From Pectinatus haikarae (GTDB lineage Bacteria > Bacillota > Negativicutes > Selenomonadales > Selenomonadaceae): a stretch of DNA of 64,000 bases. Within the stretch, counting starts at the first letter, position 1. Each line of letters opens with the position of its first letter. Location of the stretch: assembly GCF_030813505.1 (NCBI RefSeq), contig NZ_JAUSUE010000005.1; one strand, 5' to 3'. Made by a program: the position numbers and the translations under genes. Under the pieces are notes generated by a model. The model was given only the letters and a program-made list of their open reading frames with translations, was not told the origin of the DNA and made no database searches. This document shows positions 16,691 through 25,794 of the stretch, piece after piece.

Positions 16691-17170
16691 TTATAAATAT
16701 TTGGCAATATCAATTCTATTATCTTCTGCAATAATCCTAATTTCCAATTTGCATCCTTTGTCCATCATATTTTTAAATATTTCACGTTCTTCATCTGAGG
16801 CAGATATGTTTTTATAAAATTTATGTCTGTTTATATTAGCACCCATACCGCCTATATTTATATTGTCAAATTTAATTCCTTTTTCCAGCAAACGATACAG
16901 TGTTTTCGGAAATTTAACCAATATTATGACCTTGTCATGATCCTTAAATCCTTTTACTAAACGCTCAGCTGCCCGATCAACCGAAAAAACTCCAAGTCCA
17001 ACATTACCGGGAACAGCATTTTTTAAAACATTTTTCATAAATAGATCTCCTGCAACATCGTCATCTATAACCATTATCTTTGTTGCCTGCGTGAAATTAA
17101 GCCACGATGTCATAACTTGTCCATGTATAAGCCTGTCGTCAATTCTGACTAAAACCACATTTTCCATCAT
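16691..17170 (-). CDS. PTS mannose-family enzyme IIB
   Basis: The 159-residue protein opens with ENVVLVRIDDRLIHGQVMTS. The histidine in LIHGQV is the phosphorylation site that receives phosphate from IIA. NIGGMGANINRHKFYKNISA near 117 is also typical of the family. I chose ATG 17170 because AGGAGGGG lies directly upstream; a longer frame to 17227 would add an unrelated N-terminus overlapping the IIA gene. Confidence 0.94.
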   Translation of the reverse strand: MMENVVLVRIDDRLIHGQVMTSWLNFTQATKIMVIDDDVAGDLFMKNVLKNAVPGNVGLGVFSVDRAAERLVKGFKDHDKVIILVKFPKTLYRLLEKGIKFDNINIGGMGANINRHKFYKNISASDEEREIFKNMMDKGCKLEIRIIAEDNRIDIAKYL

Positions 17171-17180
17171 ATTTCCCCTC

Positions 17181-17609
17181 CTAAAAATCATTTTCAACAT
17201 CTTTATGCATATTCTCAAACAATTCATTAAGCCCTATCAGGGCTTCCTTTCCTGACGAAATACACTGCCTGAAGAGCTCTGTCACATCTATATCCGAATT
17301 TCTTTTTAATACCGCATGGCATACCATCGGCATATTCACTCCCGCTATAGCCTTGAAATTATTATTTTTCAACAAATTCAAAACAGCATTGGCAGGCGAT
17401 CCTCCTAAAATGTCGACAAACACCAGTACACCCTTACCTATATCAAGTTCATTTACCGCATCTAAAATTTTATTTTGGAAAACTTCTATTCCGTCTCCGT
17501 GATAAAGTCCTATTGTCTTAAATGCCTCCTGTCGTCCTGCAATCAATTCAACCGCATTTTTTAACCCATCAGCAAAGTTTCCGTGCGTTACCAATAAAAT
17601 ACCGATCAA
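17181..17609 (-). CDS. PTS mannose-family enzyme IIA
   Basis: The domain starts IGILLVTHGNFADGLKNAVE, where the histidine of THG is the residue phosphorylated by HPr, and has FVDILGGSPANAVLNLL near 73. It is a cytoplasmic EIIA of the mannose family, about 142 residues from TTG 17609, which has GAGGG seven bases upstream and matches the usual N-terminus. An ATG at 17642 overlaps the kinase stop as ATGA and would add 11 residues; translational coupling from there is possible. Confidence 0.9.
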   Translation of the reverse strand: MIGILLVTHGNFADGLKNAVELIAGRQEAFKTIGLYHGDGIEVFQNKILDAVNELDIGKGVLVFVDILGGSPANAVLNLLKNNNFKAIAGVNMPMVCHAVLKRNSDIDVTELFRQCISSGKEALIGLNELFENMHKDVENDF

Positions 17610-17638
17610 TTTGCATCCCTCATTTTCAATACAATATT

Positions 17639-18553
17639 TCATAATTTTTTTATGCTTATGTTTTCACTGTATCTTTCCACATTGGAAAAATTTCCCAAAG
17701 CATTGCTTTCAGCGACATTAGCTCCTGTAGCTGCCGATTTCTTCATGGCATCTTCAATTCTTCCCCCATGCAGAAATTCGCTTAAAAAAGCTGCTAAAGC
17801 CGAATCTCCCGCACATGCTGAGCTGAGCAGCTTGATCTTCTGCGCTGTAGAAAAATAAATTTCATTGCCGTCTGTGAAGTATGCTCCTTTGTCTCCCATG
17901 GTCAGCAAAATATTTCTGGCACCCTGCTTGCTGAGACTGGCCAAAGCTGCTGCTGCACTCTCATCGGAAATGATTTCATAGCCGAATATTTGCCTTGCCT
18001 CATCATCATTGGGTTTAATAAGAAACGGTTCATATTTGAGCAGTTCCTTTAAATAAGGTGAGCTTATATCCAGAATCAGCTTTATATATTTTTTTTTGCA
18101 TATCCGAGCTATTTTGTCATAATACTCCTCATCCACTCCCGGCGGCAGGCTGCCGCTTATAGACAGATATTCACAGTCCGCCAGATTTTCTATCTTCCGC
18201 AGCAGTTCCCGCTGATTTTCCCCGGATACGAACGGTCCTTTATTGACAAATTTATACTCATCGTCTCCGTCGTTTAAAAACACATTTATCCTTGTGATAT
18301 CGTCCACCCATACAGGTTCTGCTTCAACGCCGGCGTTTCGCAATTCCTCAATAATATATCTGCCGCTGAATCCTCCGAAAAAACCCATTACAACCGATTT
18401 ATACCCAAAATGCTTTAATACCAGCGATACATTTACGCCCTTGCCGTTTGGTGTATATACCGGAGACCACGTTCTGTTTACATAATTTTTCCTGATATTG
18501 CTTCCGGTAATATTAAAATCAATCGCAGGATTCATAGTTAAAGTATAAATCAT
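17639..18553 (-). CDS. PfkB-family sugar-phosphate kinase (1-phosphofructokinase or tagatose-6-phosphate kinase)
   Basis: The 304-residue kinase begins IYTLTMNPAIDFNI and has PNGKGVNVSLVLKHFG near residue 35, the FruK/LacC signature. The C-terminal catalytic motif, normally GAGD, reads SACAGDSALAAFL: the catalytic Asp is kept but the first Gly is Cys. The enzyme should make a ketohexose bisphosphate for the aldolase encoded 17 bases upstream. Next to a GatY-type aldolase, tagatose-6-phosphate kinase is as plausible as 1-phosphofructokinase. It lies between the aldolase and the PTS IIA gene, overlapping the possible upstream IIA start by 4 bases. Confidence 0.85.
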   Translation of the reverse strand: MIYTLTMNPAIDFNITGSNIRKNYVNRTWSPVYTPNGKGVNVSLVLKHFGYKSVVMGFFGGFSGRYIIEELRNAGVEAEPVWVDDITRINVFLNDGDDEYKFVNKGPFVSGENQRELLRKIENLADCEYLSISGSLPPGVDEEYYDKIARICKKKYIKLILDISSPYLKELLKYEPFLIKPNDDEARQIFGYEIISDESAAAALASLSKQGARNILLTMGDKGAYFTDGNEIYFSTAQKIKLLSSACAGDSALAAFLSEFLHGGRIEDAMKKSAATGANVAESNALGNFSNVERYSENISIKKL

Positions 18554-18570
18554 CTAATATTCTCCCCGAA

Positions 18571-19422
18571 TCAATATCTGCCGGCACTTTTGCAGACTTT
18601 GATTTTATGCTCCACTATTTTTTTCATGGCTTCTTTTCCGGGCGTCATATACTGGCGCGGATCATTTGCCGATGGATTATCGGCAAAATATTTTTTTATC
18701 GCTTGCGAGAACGGTATTTTCAAGTCAGTGGCTATGTTCACTTTGCATATGCCCAAAGCTATAGCTTTTTCCACCAATTCATCGGGTACATCTGATGCGC
18801 CATGCAGCACAAGGGGTATGCTTATCCGGCTGCGGATAGCTTCAAGTCTTGCAAAATCCAGCTTTGGTTTTCCTTTATACAAGCCGTGGGCTGTACCAAT
18901 AGCTACCGCCAATGAATCTATTTTTGTTCTCTCCACAAAGTCAGCCGCATTATCCGGGTCGGTGTAGACAGCATCTTCGGCCTCCACCGTCACATCGTCC
19001 TCTATCCCGACCAGCTTGCCCAATTCTGCTTCGACTGTAACATCATATCTATGTGCATACGCGACTACTTTTTTCACTTTTTCTACATTTTCTTCAAAGG
19101 GAAGCATTGACGCATCTATCATACATGAACTGAACCCGGCATCAATATCTTCCTCTATTGTTTTTATATCCTCATGATGATCCAAATGCAGTGCTATAGG
19201 AATATCAGCAGTCTGTGCAGCCGTTTCCGCCATTGCTACAAGATAATCCGCGCCCGCATAAGTAACGGTGGACGGTGTAGCAGCAATTATAAGAGGCGAT
19301 CTCATATGAACTGCAGTTTGAGCGACAATTTGAAGAGTCTCCATGTTATGGATGTTGAATGCGGGAACAGCGTAATGATTTTCCTGTGCATCTATTAACA
19401 TTTGCCTTGTTGATAATATCAT
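18571..19422 (-). CDS. gatY: Class II ketose-bisphosphate aldolase, GatY/KbaY type
   Basis: The 283-residue zinc aldolase cleaves tagatose- or fructose-1,6-bisphosphate to dihydroxyacetone phosphate and glyceraldehyde 3-phosphate. It shows the zinc and catalytic segment LHLDHHED (near 80), VEAELGKLVG near 130, GTAHGLYKG near 178 and LHGASDVPDE near 207. Length matches GatY. The start ATG 19422 has AGGAG upstream. It is the first gene of the PTS operon, following the RpiR gene and its terminator. Fructose-bisphosphate aldolase (FbaA) is the alternative; gene context favours GatY. Confidence 0.88.
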   Translation of the reverse strand: MILSTRQMLIDAQENHYAVPAFNIHNMETLQIVAQTAVHMRSPLIIAATPSTVTYAGADYLVAMAETAAQTADIPIALHLDHHEDIKTIEEDIDAGFSSCMIDASMLPFEENVEKVKKVVAYAHRYDVTVEAELGKLVGIEDDVTVEAEDAVYTDPDNAADFVERTKIDSLAVAIGTAHGLYKGKPKLDFARLEAIRSRISIPLVLHGASDVPDELVEKAIALGICKVNIATDLKIPFSQAIKKYFADNPSANDPRQYMTPGKEAMKKIVEHKIKVCKSAGRY

Positions 19423-19458
19423 TATTATCACTCCTATTGAATTTATCTTCACGCTGTT

Positions 19459-19490
19459 ATTATAAAATACTTAATCATGAAAATCTTTTC
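19459..19490 (-). promoter_or_regulatory. Candidate promoter and regulator site of the PTS operon
   Basis: On the minus strand TATAAT lies at 19464-19459, 36 bases before the gatY start. The -35 position at 17-base spacing is a poor AAGATT. It is covered by the palindrome GAAAATCTTTTC (19479-19490), which suits a site for the adjacent RpiR regulator. This is inference from position only. Confidence 0.35.
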
Positions 19491-19509
19491 GCAATTTGAA
19501 AAATAATAG

Positions 19510-19552
19510 AAAAAGCCGTCGTAAAAATTGTTTTACAAACAATCAATACGGC
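19510..19552 (-). terminator. Terminator of the rpiR-family gene
   Basis: On the minus strand a GCCGTA/TACGaCGGC stem with an inner TTGTTT/AAACAA stem is followed by TTTTT. It separates the regulator gene from the PTS operon, so the operon should have its own promoter. Confidence 0.7.
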
Positions 19553-19556
19553 AGCT

Positions 19557-20312
19557 CTATGTTTTTTCGTTATTTTTTTCCACTAAATAATCAACTATTA
19601 TGCGTGATATCATCGACAACGGTATTCGTGAGGTGACATCAAATTCTTTTATTGCAATTTTTTTATGATAGTATCCAAGCAGATAATGTGACGCATATTG
19701 CAGCAAGGGACTATCGGACGCACAACTAATCACAATCAGCTTAGCTTTATTTAAATAACAATTCTCAGCCACCTCTATAAGTTCCTTGGTTTCTCCCTTC
19801 AAAGAAAATAATATAATCAATTGATTATTGGATCGTTGGCTTATTTTAACCATAATAGTGGGATCCTCTGTCGCTAAAACATTATATCCTAGCAATTGCA
19901 ATCGCAGAGAAAATTCTTTGACCACCTGCTCTGTTGGTCCCCTTCCGAAAATATAAATCTGCTTATCAAACGCTCCTGTTATCTCATTTACGACGTCCAG
20001 GACATCCTTTAATGATATCCTTTGCAAAACCTCATTTGCCTCTATCAAAGTTTTTTTCATTATCTCGTTAATGCTTATTAATTCTTTATTATCTTTTGGT
20101 AAATTGAGCCTATATCTCAATTCATTGAATCCATTTATACCGCATTTTCTGATAGCCCTGGAAACAGTAGCCGGTGATGTAAAAGTTTCAAAAGCAATAT
20201 CCACAATCGACATATCCGACAATTCTTTTTCCTTTTCATTTATATATTGAATAATTGATAATTCTGTTTTTGACAGCCTTTCCACTATATATCTGTCAAT
20301 ATTTATAAGCAT
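19557..20312 (-). CDS. MurR/RpiR-family transcriptional regulator
   Basis: The 251-residue protein has an N-terminal HTH_6 domain (residues 10-75, including DIAFETFTSPATVSRAIRKC) and a C-terminal SIS sugar-phosphate-binding domain (about 105-240, with IYIFGRGPTEQVVKEFSLRL and IILFSLKGETKELIEVA). Regulators of this family sense sugar phosphates. It is encoded just upstream of the PTS-kinase-aldolase operon in the same direction and is the obvious candidate to control it. It could act as activator or repressor. Confidence 0.88.
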   Translation of the reverse strand: MLINIDRYIVERLSKTELSIIQYINEKEKELSDMSIVDIAFETFTSPATVSRAIRKCGINGFNELRYRLNLPKDNKELISINEIMKKTLIEANEVLQRISLKDVLDVVNEITGAFDKQIYIFGRGPTEQVVKEFSLRLQLLGYNVLATEDPTIMVKISQRSNNQLIILFSLKGETKELIEVAENCYLNKAKLIVISCASDSPLLQYASHYLLGYYHKKIAIKEFDVTSRIPLSMISRIIVDYLVEKNNEKT

Positions 20313-20502
20313 TTTTATTCACAAGTCCTCTCCTACAGCTGCCCATAAACTCTTTTCCTGCCAAGTACAATAACATTCTTTTGATATCATACATTTATAA
20401 TCTGCCTATATTTTCACCGCTCGATATTGCATCTTACAATTTATTTGGTTTCTTATGATTGCCCGGTAAAATTTATCTTCGTCTCTTTGTATGCAGATTC
20501 CC

Positions 20503-20904
20503 TCACTTATTCTGACGCAGTTTCTCCTCGTCAAAAGAAAAAGGCAGTAACTCTTCCAATAATGCCTGTTTTCTTTTGCCCTGCATATTGCTCATGATTA
20601 TCCTGTTTATCCTAAACTCCGCCATAACCTGGCGACAAGCTCCGCATGGTGCAACAGGTGCTTTAGTATCGGCGGTCACTGCCAATATTTCAAATTCTTT
20701 TTCCCCCGCTGAGATTCCTTTGAAGATAGCTGTTCGTTCAGCACAATTAGTGAGTCCATAAGATACATTTTCTATATTGCAGCCTGTATATATTCTGCCG
20801 CTTTTGCCCAGAACAGCCGCCCCCACCTTAAACCCGGAATAGGGACAGTATGCATATTCTCTCGCCTTTTTCGCAGCTTCAAGCAGACTATTTTCTATTT
20901 CCAT
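20503..20904 (-). CDS. cdd: Cytidine deaminase
   Basis: The 133-residue enzyme hydrolyses cytidine and deoxycytidine to uridine and deoxyuridine. It has YCPYSGFKVGAAVLG near residue 19, the zinc and catalytic CAERTAIFKGIS (Cys-Ala-Glu near 53-55) and the second zinc motif PCGACRQVMAEF near 87. Length is typical of the homotetrameric enzymes. It is the distal gene of the nucleoside salvage set, 12 bases after pdp. Confidence 0.96.
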   Translation of the reverse strand: MEIENSLLEAAKKAREYAYCPYSGFKVGAAVLGKSGRIYTGCNIENVSYGLTNCAERTAIFKGISAGEKEFEILAVTADTKAPVAPCGACRQVMAEFRINRIIMSNMQGKRKQALLEELLPFSFDEEKLRQNK

Positions 20905-20916
20905 AGGGAATACTCC

Positions 20917-22239
20917 TCAGTATCTTTCAATTTTTTCACTTTCAATTCGTGCAAAAACCAATGGTATTTTTTCCGGTTCTTTTTCATTTATTGCAACAGC
21001 ATCCTTATATATGTGTTCTGCTTCCTCCAGACGCTTTTCCTCTGAGGTAAATAATTCAGCTAAAATATCTCCTTTTCTCACTGCTTCACCATATTTTTTT
21101 CGGATCATTATTCCTGCCGAAGAATCTATTTCAGCACCCTTGATCTCGCGTCCTGCCCCCAGGATAGCTGCTGCTATACCGCATTTTTCAGCATTCATTT
21201 TACTGATAAAACCATCAGCGGCTGCAAGAATTTTTCTGGAATAATGCGCTGCCGCAAATTTGTGAGTATCGTAAATAAAAGATGCATCACCGCCCTGTGC
21301 TTGGACCATAGCCGCAAATTTTTCTAAGGCACTCCCGTTATTTATAGCATTTTTTGCCATTGCCCGGCATTCAGGCACACTGCCTTTATCAAGCAGATGC
21401 AGCATGTTAGCCGCCAGCTGCAAACATATTTCCGTTAAATCGTCCGGACCGCTGCCCCGCAGTGTTTCAACAGATTCAATGACCTCCAGCGAATTGCCTA
21501 TGGCCGCCCCGAGCGGAATATCCATATCAGTGATCAATGCCACTGTTTTTCTGCCGGCCCTTTCTCCTATAGATACCATTTTTTGTGCCAATTCTATCGA
21601 TTCGTCCAAAGTTTTCATAAAAGCACCGCTGCCAGTCTTTACATCAAGCACTATACAATCACTGCCGGCAGCAAGTTTCTTGCTCATTATGGATGAAGCT
21701 ATCAAAGGTATACTATCAATTGTAGCTGTTACATCACGCAATGCGTATATTTTTTTATCGGCAGGAGCAATATTTCCCGTCTGACTTATGACAGACAAGC
21801 CGATTTTATTAACAATGGAAAAAAATTCTGTTCTTGTCAGCGATGTGCGCAATCCCGGTATAGATTCCAGTTTATCAATCGTTCCGCCTGTATGTCCAAG
21901 TCCCCGTCCCGACATCTTTGCGACCTTACCGCCGCATGCAGCCACAAGCGGTGCTACTATCAGTGTAGTTTTATCCCCAACACCGCCGGTACTGTGCTTA
22001 TCGGCTTTTTCCCCCTCAATAGCCGATAAATCTACGCTATCCCCTGACTTCGCCATAACTTGCGTTAAAACTGAAAGTTCATGGTCATTCATTCCTTGAA
22101 ACCACACTGCCATCAGCATAGCCGCCATCTGATAGTCGGCTATGTCCCCCTTCACAAAGGCATTTATCATATAGCTTATTTCTTCATCCGTCAGAATGCC
22201 GCCGTGCTTCTTTTTCGTAATGATATCAAATATTCTCAT
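20917..22239 (-). CDS. pdp: Pyrimidine-nucleoside phosphorylase
   Basis: The 440-residue enzyme phosphorolyses uridine and thymidine to the base and (deoxy)ribose-1-phosphate. It starts MRIFDIITKKKHGGILTDEE and contains KADKHSTGGVGDKTTLIVAP near 79-98, the phosphate-binding signature, and AALRD-like YALRDVTATIDSIPLI near 165. I chose ATG 22239; an in-frame TTG lies at 22263 but would add residues not seen in homologues. It sits between deoB and cdd, which supply the next and previous steps. Confidence 0.95.
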   Translation of the reverse strand: MRIFDIITKKKHGGILTDEEISYMINAFVKGDIADYQMAAMLMAVWFQGMNDHELSVLTQVMAKSGDSVDLSAIEGEKADKHSTGGVGDKTTLIVAPLVAACGGKVAKMSGRGLGHTGGTIDKLESIPGLRTSLTRTEFFSIVNKIGLSVISQTGNIAPADKKIYALRDVTATIDSIPLIASSIMSKKLAAGSDCIVLDVKTGSGAFMKTLDESIELAQKMVSIGERAGRKTVALITDMDIPLGAAIGNSLEVIESVETLRGSGPDDLTEICLQLAANMLHLLDKGSVPECRAMAKNAINNGSALEKFAAMVQAQGGDASFIYDTHKFAAAHYSRKILAAADGFISKMNAEKCGIAAAILGAGREIKGAEIDSSAGIMIRKKYGEAVRKGDILAELFTSEEKRLEEAEHIYKDAVAINEKEPEKIPLVFARIESEKIERY

Positions 22240-22303
22240 TATATTTTCCCGCGACTTTCTCAATATTTAGCCTGCTTAAGACATATTACAGACAAATATC
22301 ATA

Positions 22304-23476
22304 TCACAATAATATTTTATCCGTCATACTTTTTCCCTGCGTTTTAAAGGGAACATGGAATATATCGGCCACCGTTGCCGCAATATCCGCAAAAGTCGTA
22401 CGTGTACCCAGATTTATACCCGCCCTTATTTTTTTGCCGAAAAGAAGCAGCGGAACATATTCTCTGGTATGATCTGTACCTGGAGCTTTGGGATCGCAGC
22501 CATGATCGGCAGTAATCATAAGTATATCATTTTCGCGCATACCTGCCATAAATGCGCCAAGCTGACTGTCAAATACAGTTGCAGCACGGGCATATCCGTC
22601 AGTATCACGTCTATGTCCGTATTTCATATCAAAATCTACTAAATTGACAAAACATAAGCCTTTAAAATCTTCTGCCTGTTCCGCTATAGTTTTTCTCATC
22701 CCATCTTCATTGCCTTCAATGGGTACATATCTGCCAACGCCCCTACCTGCAAAGATATCTGAAATTTTTCCCACGCATATTGTGGCAAGATCATTTTTCT
22801 GCAATGCATCAATTATTGTATCTGCCGGTGGCAGCAAAGAAAAATCATGACGATGCGGTGTTCTTTCATAATTCGGGTATTTCCCCGTGAACGGCCTTGC
22901 GATGATCCGTCCCACTGAATGCTTTCCCTTCATTATCCCGCGTGCTATCCTACAATATTCATATAATTTTTCCAAAGGGACAACTGCTTCATGCGCTGCT
23001 ATCTGCAGCACACTGTCCGCCGATGTGTACACTATCAGGGCTCCCGTGCTTTCATGTTCCTGTCCGTAATCATGAATGACCTGAGTTCCTGAATAAGGTT
23101 TATTGCAAAGTATTTTTCTGCCAAAAGCCTGCTCAAGTTCCTTTATCACTTCCTGCGGAAAACCGCTGGGATATGTGGGCAATGCCTTTTGAGAAATAAT
23201 TCCTGCTATTTCCCAATGACCGGTCGTCGTATCTTTTCCCATTGATTTTTCCTGCATGCGGGCAAATGCTCCTATTGGATCTGCTTCACCTTCAAGATAA
23301 TCGACTCCGTCAATATTAAAAAGACCTATCCTTTTCATATTAGGCGTCAAGTATTCTTCCGATGAAACAATAGAACGCAGTGTATTGCAGTCATGATCGC
23401 CAAACCTGTCCGCATCAGGAGCGGCACCCATGCCGTAACTGTCAAGAACAATCAGAAACACTCTGTTTATATCCAT
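22304..23476 (-). CDS. deoB: Phosphopentomutase
   Basis: The 390-residue alkaline-phosphatase-fold enzyme moves phosphate between C1 and C5 of ribose or deoxyribose. It starts RVFLIVLDSYGMGAAPDADR (metal-binding Asp), has SMGKDTTTGHWEI near 80 with the phosphorylated Thr, NLVDFDMKYGHRRD near 280 and MITADHGCDPKAPGTDHTRE near 320. The start ATG 23476 has GGAGG upstream. With pdp and cdd it forms a nucleoside-to-pentose-phosphate route. Confidence 0.96.
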   Translation of the reverse strand: MDINRVFLIVLDSYGMGAAPDADRFGDHDCNTLRSIVSSEEYLTPNMKRIGLFNIDGVDYLEGEADPIGAFARMQEKSMGKDTTTGHWEIAGIISQKALPTYPSGFPQEVIKELEQAFGRKILCNKPYSGTQVIHDYGQEHESTGALIVYTSADSVLQIAAHEAVVPLEKLYEYCRIARGIMKGKHSVGRIIARPFTGKYPNYERTPHRHDFSLLPPADTIIDALQKNDLATICVGKISDIFAGRGVGRYVPIEGNEDGMRKTIAEQAEDFKGLCFVNLVDFDMKYGHRRDTDGYARAATVFDSQLGAFMAGMRENDILMITADHGCDPKAPGTDHTREYVPLLLFGKKIRAGINLGTRTTFADIAATVADIFHVPFKTQGKSMTDKILL

Positions 23477-23534
23477 TTTCCTACCTCCACAATTCAGCTG
23501 CAAATTAAAAATCCATGTTTCTTTATATTATAAA

Positions 23535-24077
23535 CTATTCTCGATGCACAAATTTACTCACAGGCTTATAGATTATCCAGGTCAGGATGGAATTTATCCC
23601 CGCCTTCAACAAATTGAACGGAATGATAACAGGCAGCAGCATCTCTACTATCTTTTCCATTGGCGCTCCCAGAAAAAGAGGTGTAAAGATCAGATTAAAC
23701 ACCACCATGACAACGGTCATAGTCAATGTCCCTGACAAAAGCGCAGCACAGGCTGCTTTTCTTGTCTTTGCCTTATGATAAATAGTACCTGCCACCAAAA
23801 CGAAACTTCCCGTAGCAAAAAAATGCATTAATATGCCGATAGGACCGCCATCCGTGCTTATTAAAAGCCCCTGCAGAACAGCTGTAATTGCCGTCAGAAG
23901 CAGTCCCGCCGATGTTCCAAATAAAAAAGTTCCCAGCAATATAGGTACATCCGCCGGATCATATTTTAAATACGATGCTGCCGGAATAACCGGAAATGCA
24001 ACAGCTGCCACCAACACCAATGACACTGCGGTCAGCATAGCCATACTGGTCAAAAATCTTACCTTATTAAATTCCAT
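23535..24077 (-). CDS. ribU: ECF-transporter substrate-binding protein, riboflavin type
   Basis: The 180-residue membrane protein has about five or six helices and the RibU-like stretches YLKYDPADVPILLGTFLFG (36-54), STDGGPIGILMHFFATGSF (74-92) and a basic C-terminus. S components of this kind bind riboflavin and work with shared EcfA, EcfA' and EcfT proteins encoded elsewhere. I saw no FMN riboswitch; the gene lies inside a run of minus-strand genes, 28 bases after cydC and 58 before deoB. That placement suggests flavin supply is co-expressed with the bd oxidase. Confidence 0.8.
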   Translation of the reverse strand: MEFNKVRFLTSMAMLTAVSLVLVAAVAFPVIPAASYLKYDPADVPILLGTFLFGTSAGLLLTAITAVLQGLLISTDGGPIGILMHFFATGSFVLVAGTIYHKAKTRKAACAALLSGTLTMTVVMVVFNLIFTPLFLGAPMEKIVEMLLPVIIPFNLLKAGINSILTWIIYKPVSKFVHRE

Positions 24078-24105
24078 AAACTCGGTTCCTCAACTTTTAT
24101 TTTTC

Positions 24106-25794
24106 TTAAATAATATTGCGGCAGCACATCATTTCGGCAAATAAACCATTTGCTTTGATCAAGTCTGCCGGTTTTCCCGCTTCGGCTATTCTGCCGTCAT
24201 CAAGAATAAGCACTCTATCAAATTTTTCAATTCGGCTCAGATCATGTGTTATCACAAAAACATTTTTTTCCGCTGACACCTTCATTATTGTTTCGACTAT
24301 TTCACCGGCTGATAAGGCATCAAGACCCGCTGTCGGTTCATCGAGAATAAGCAGCGGTGACTTTCTTGCAAGAGCCAGCGCAATAATCAACCGCCGGCGC
24401 TGTCCGCCTGATAAATATCTGCCGTCACGGCCGATGTCCGTATCCAGCCTTTCGGGCAATTGTTCGATAAAATCCCCCAGCCCGGCCGACTGCAGCACCG
24501 CATATATTTCTTCATCATTTATTTCCGGGTAAAGAATTTTAAAATTCTCTCTTATCGTCGTGTCAAAAATATACTGTTCCTGCAAAGCTGTTCTTATTTT
24601 TTCTCTTATTTCTTCCTCGGCAATATCGTTATAAATGCGTTCTTTCCAGAAGACAGCTCCGCTGTTATATGCCAACAACCTTACCAGCAGGTTCACTATA
24701 GTACTTTTCCCGCTCCCGCTGCTGCCTATAAGTGCTGTTTTTTCTCCCTTGCCCAAAGAAAAATCAAGTTTTTTATACAGCAGTTTTTCTCCCGGATGAG
24801 AAAAAGAAAGCTCCTGTACCGTCAGCAAATTTTCTTTTGGCGGTGAGTCCAAATGAGAGCTGGGTAATTTATTTTCTCTCGCCTGCAAAAGCAGATCAAG
24901 ACGCGCGAAGGCATCGGCGGCCTTTTGCCACTGCCCTCCCAGACCGGCGAGAGGAAGAATCACCTCGAATGCCGCCATGACCACCAAAAGCAGTACCGCA
25001 GCTTCCACGCCTGTCATTGCCGACTGTGACTCTATAAAAATCCCCAGTATAAACACTATAGCTGCGGCGGCAATAAGCTGCGCTGTCATCTCAGCTGCCG
25101 CAGTGGAGCGAAACGATCTTTTTTCTGCCGCAGCTGTCTCTTCTATCTTACTCTGTGCCAGCTCAGCCCGTCTTCCGGCATAACCAAAAGCTGCCATATC
25201 CGATGCACCGTCTATAAATTCATACAACTCTGTCTGCAGAGCAGAAAGAAGTTTTTTCCTGCGCGGGTGAAAAATAAACGGTACCATTATCGTTATTATA
25301 AAAAACGATACCGCAAAAACCCCCGCAGCGGTTCTATCGTATGGAAAGAGGAACACAAACAGCGCTGCCGTCAGCAAAAAACCGCCCAAAGGAGGTAAAA
25401 AAAGCCGCAAAACTGCATCCCGCAATTCATCCAGCGCTTCTATCACTGTCATGAATACATCACCGCTATGTATAGTTTGCTCAGAAAAAGGCAATGCCCG
25501 CATAACACTTTTATAAACTTCAAAACGTAATTCACGCCATGCAGCAAAAGCCGCATTGTGTGAAATATATCTTTCGGCATAGCGAAAAACGGCACGGCTG
25601 ATACCGCATGCGCGTACACCTGTTATAGCCAGAGCCAAAGCATAGAGCGGTGTATGCAGTGCCGCACTGGTGACAAGATAGGCAGAAGCCGCCATAAGCC
25701 CGACCACACTCATGTTGCACAAAAAACCAATGAATACAGAAAGCAGTAAATAAGGCATAATTGACCGCAGCAAAAGCCATTTTCTTTTTTTCAT
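24106..25794 (-). CDS. cydC: Thiol reductant ABC exporter subunit CydC
   Basis: The 562-residue protein has an N-terminal six-helix membrane domain (about 1-310) and a C-terminal ATPase domain with Walker A GSSGSGKST (near 358), signature LSGGQRRR (near 463) and Walker B LLILDEPTAGLD. CydDC exports cysteine or glutathione and is required for cytochrome bd assembly. Its start overlaps the cydD stop by ATGA, indicating translational coupling. It is identified as CydC by position and by forming the second half of the pair. Confidence 0.9.
   Translation of the reverse strand: MKKRKWLLLRSIMPYLLLSVFIGFLCNMSVVGLMAASAYLVTSAALHTPLYALALAITGVRACGISRAVFRYAERYISHNAAFAAWRELRFEVYKSVMRALPFSEQTIHSGDVFMTVIEALDELRDAVLRLFLPPLGGFLLTAALFVFLFPYDRTAAGVFAVSFFIITIMVPFIFHPRRKKLLSALQTELYEFIDGASDMAAFGYAGRRAELAQSKIEETAAAEKRSFRSTAAAEMTAQLIAAAAIVFILGIFIESQSAMTGVEAAVLLLVVMAAFEVILPLAGLGGQWQKAADAFARLDLLLQARENKLPSSHLDSPPKENLLTVQELSFSHPGEKLLYKKLDFSLGKGEKTALIGSSGSGKSTIVNLLVRLLAYNSGAVFWKERIYNDIAEEEIREKIRTALQEQYIFDTTIRENFKILYPEINDEEIYAVLQSAGLGDFIEQLPERLDTDIGRDGRYLSGGQRRRLIIALALARKSPLLILDEPTAGLDALSAGEIVETIMKVSAEKNVFVITHDLSRIEKFDRVLILDDGRIAEAGKPADLIKANGLFAEMMCCRNII

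Noticed and set aside
23478..24105. Possible FMN riboswitch near ribU
   Set aside because: The gaps around ribU are only 28 and 58 bases, too short for the known FMN aptamer, and no consensus segment was seen.
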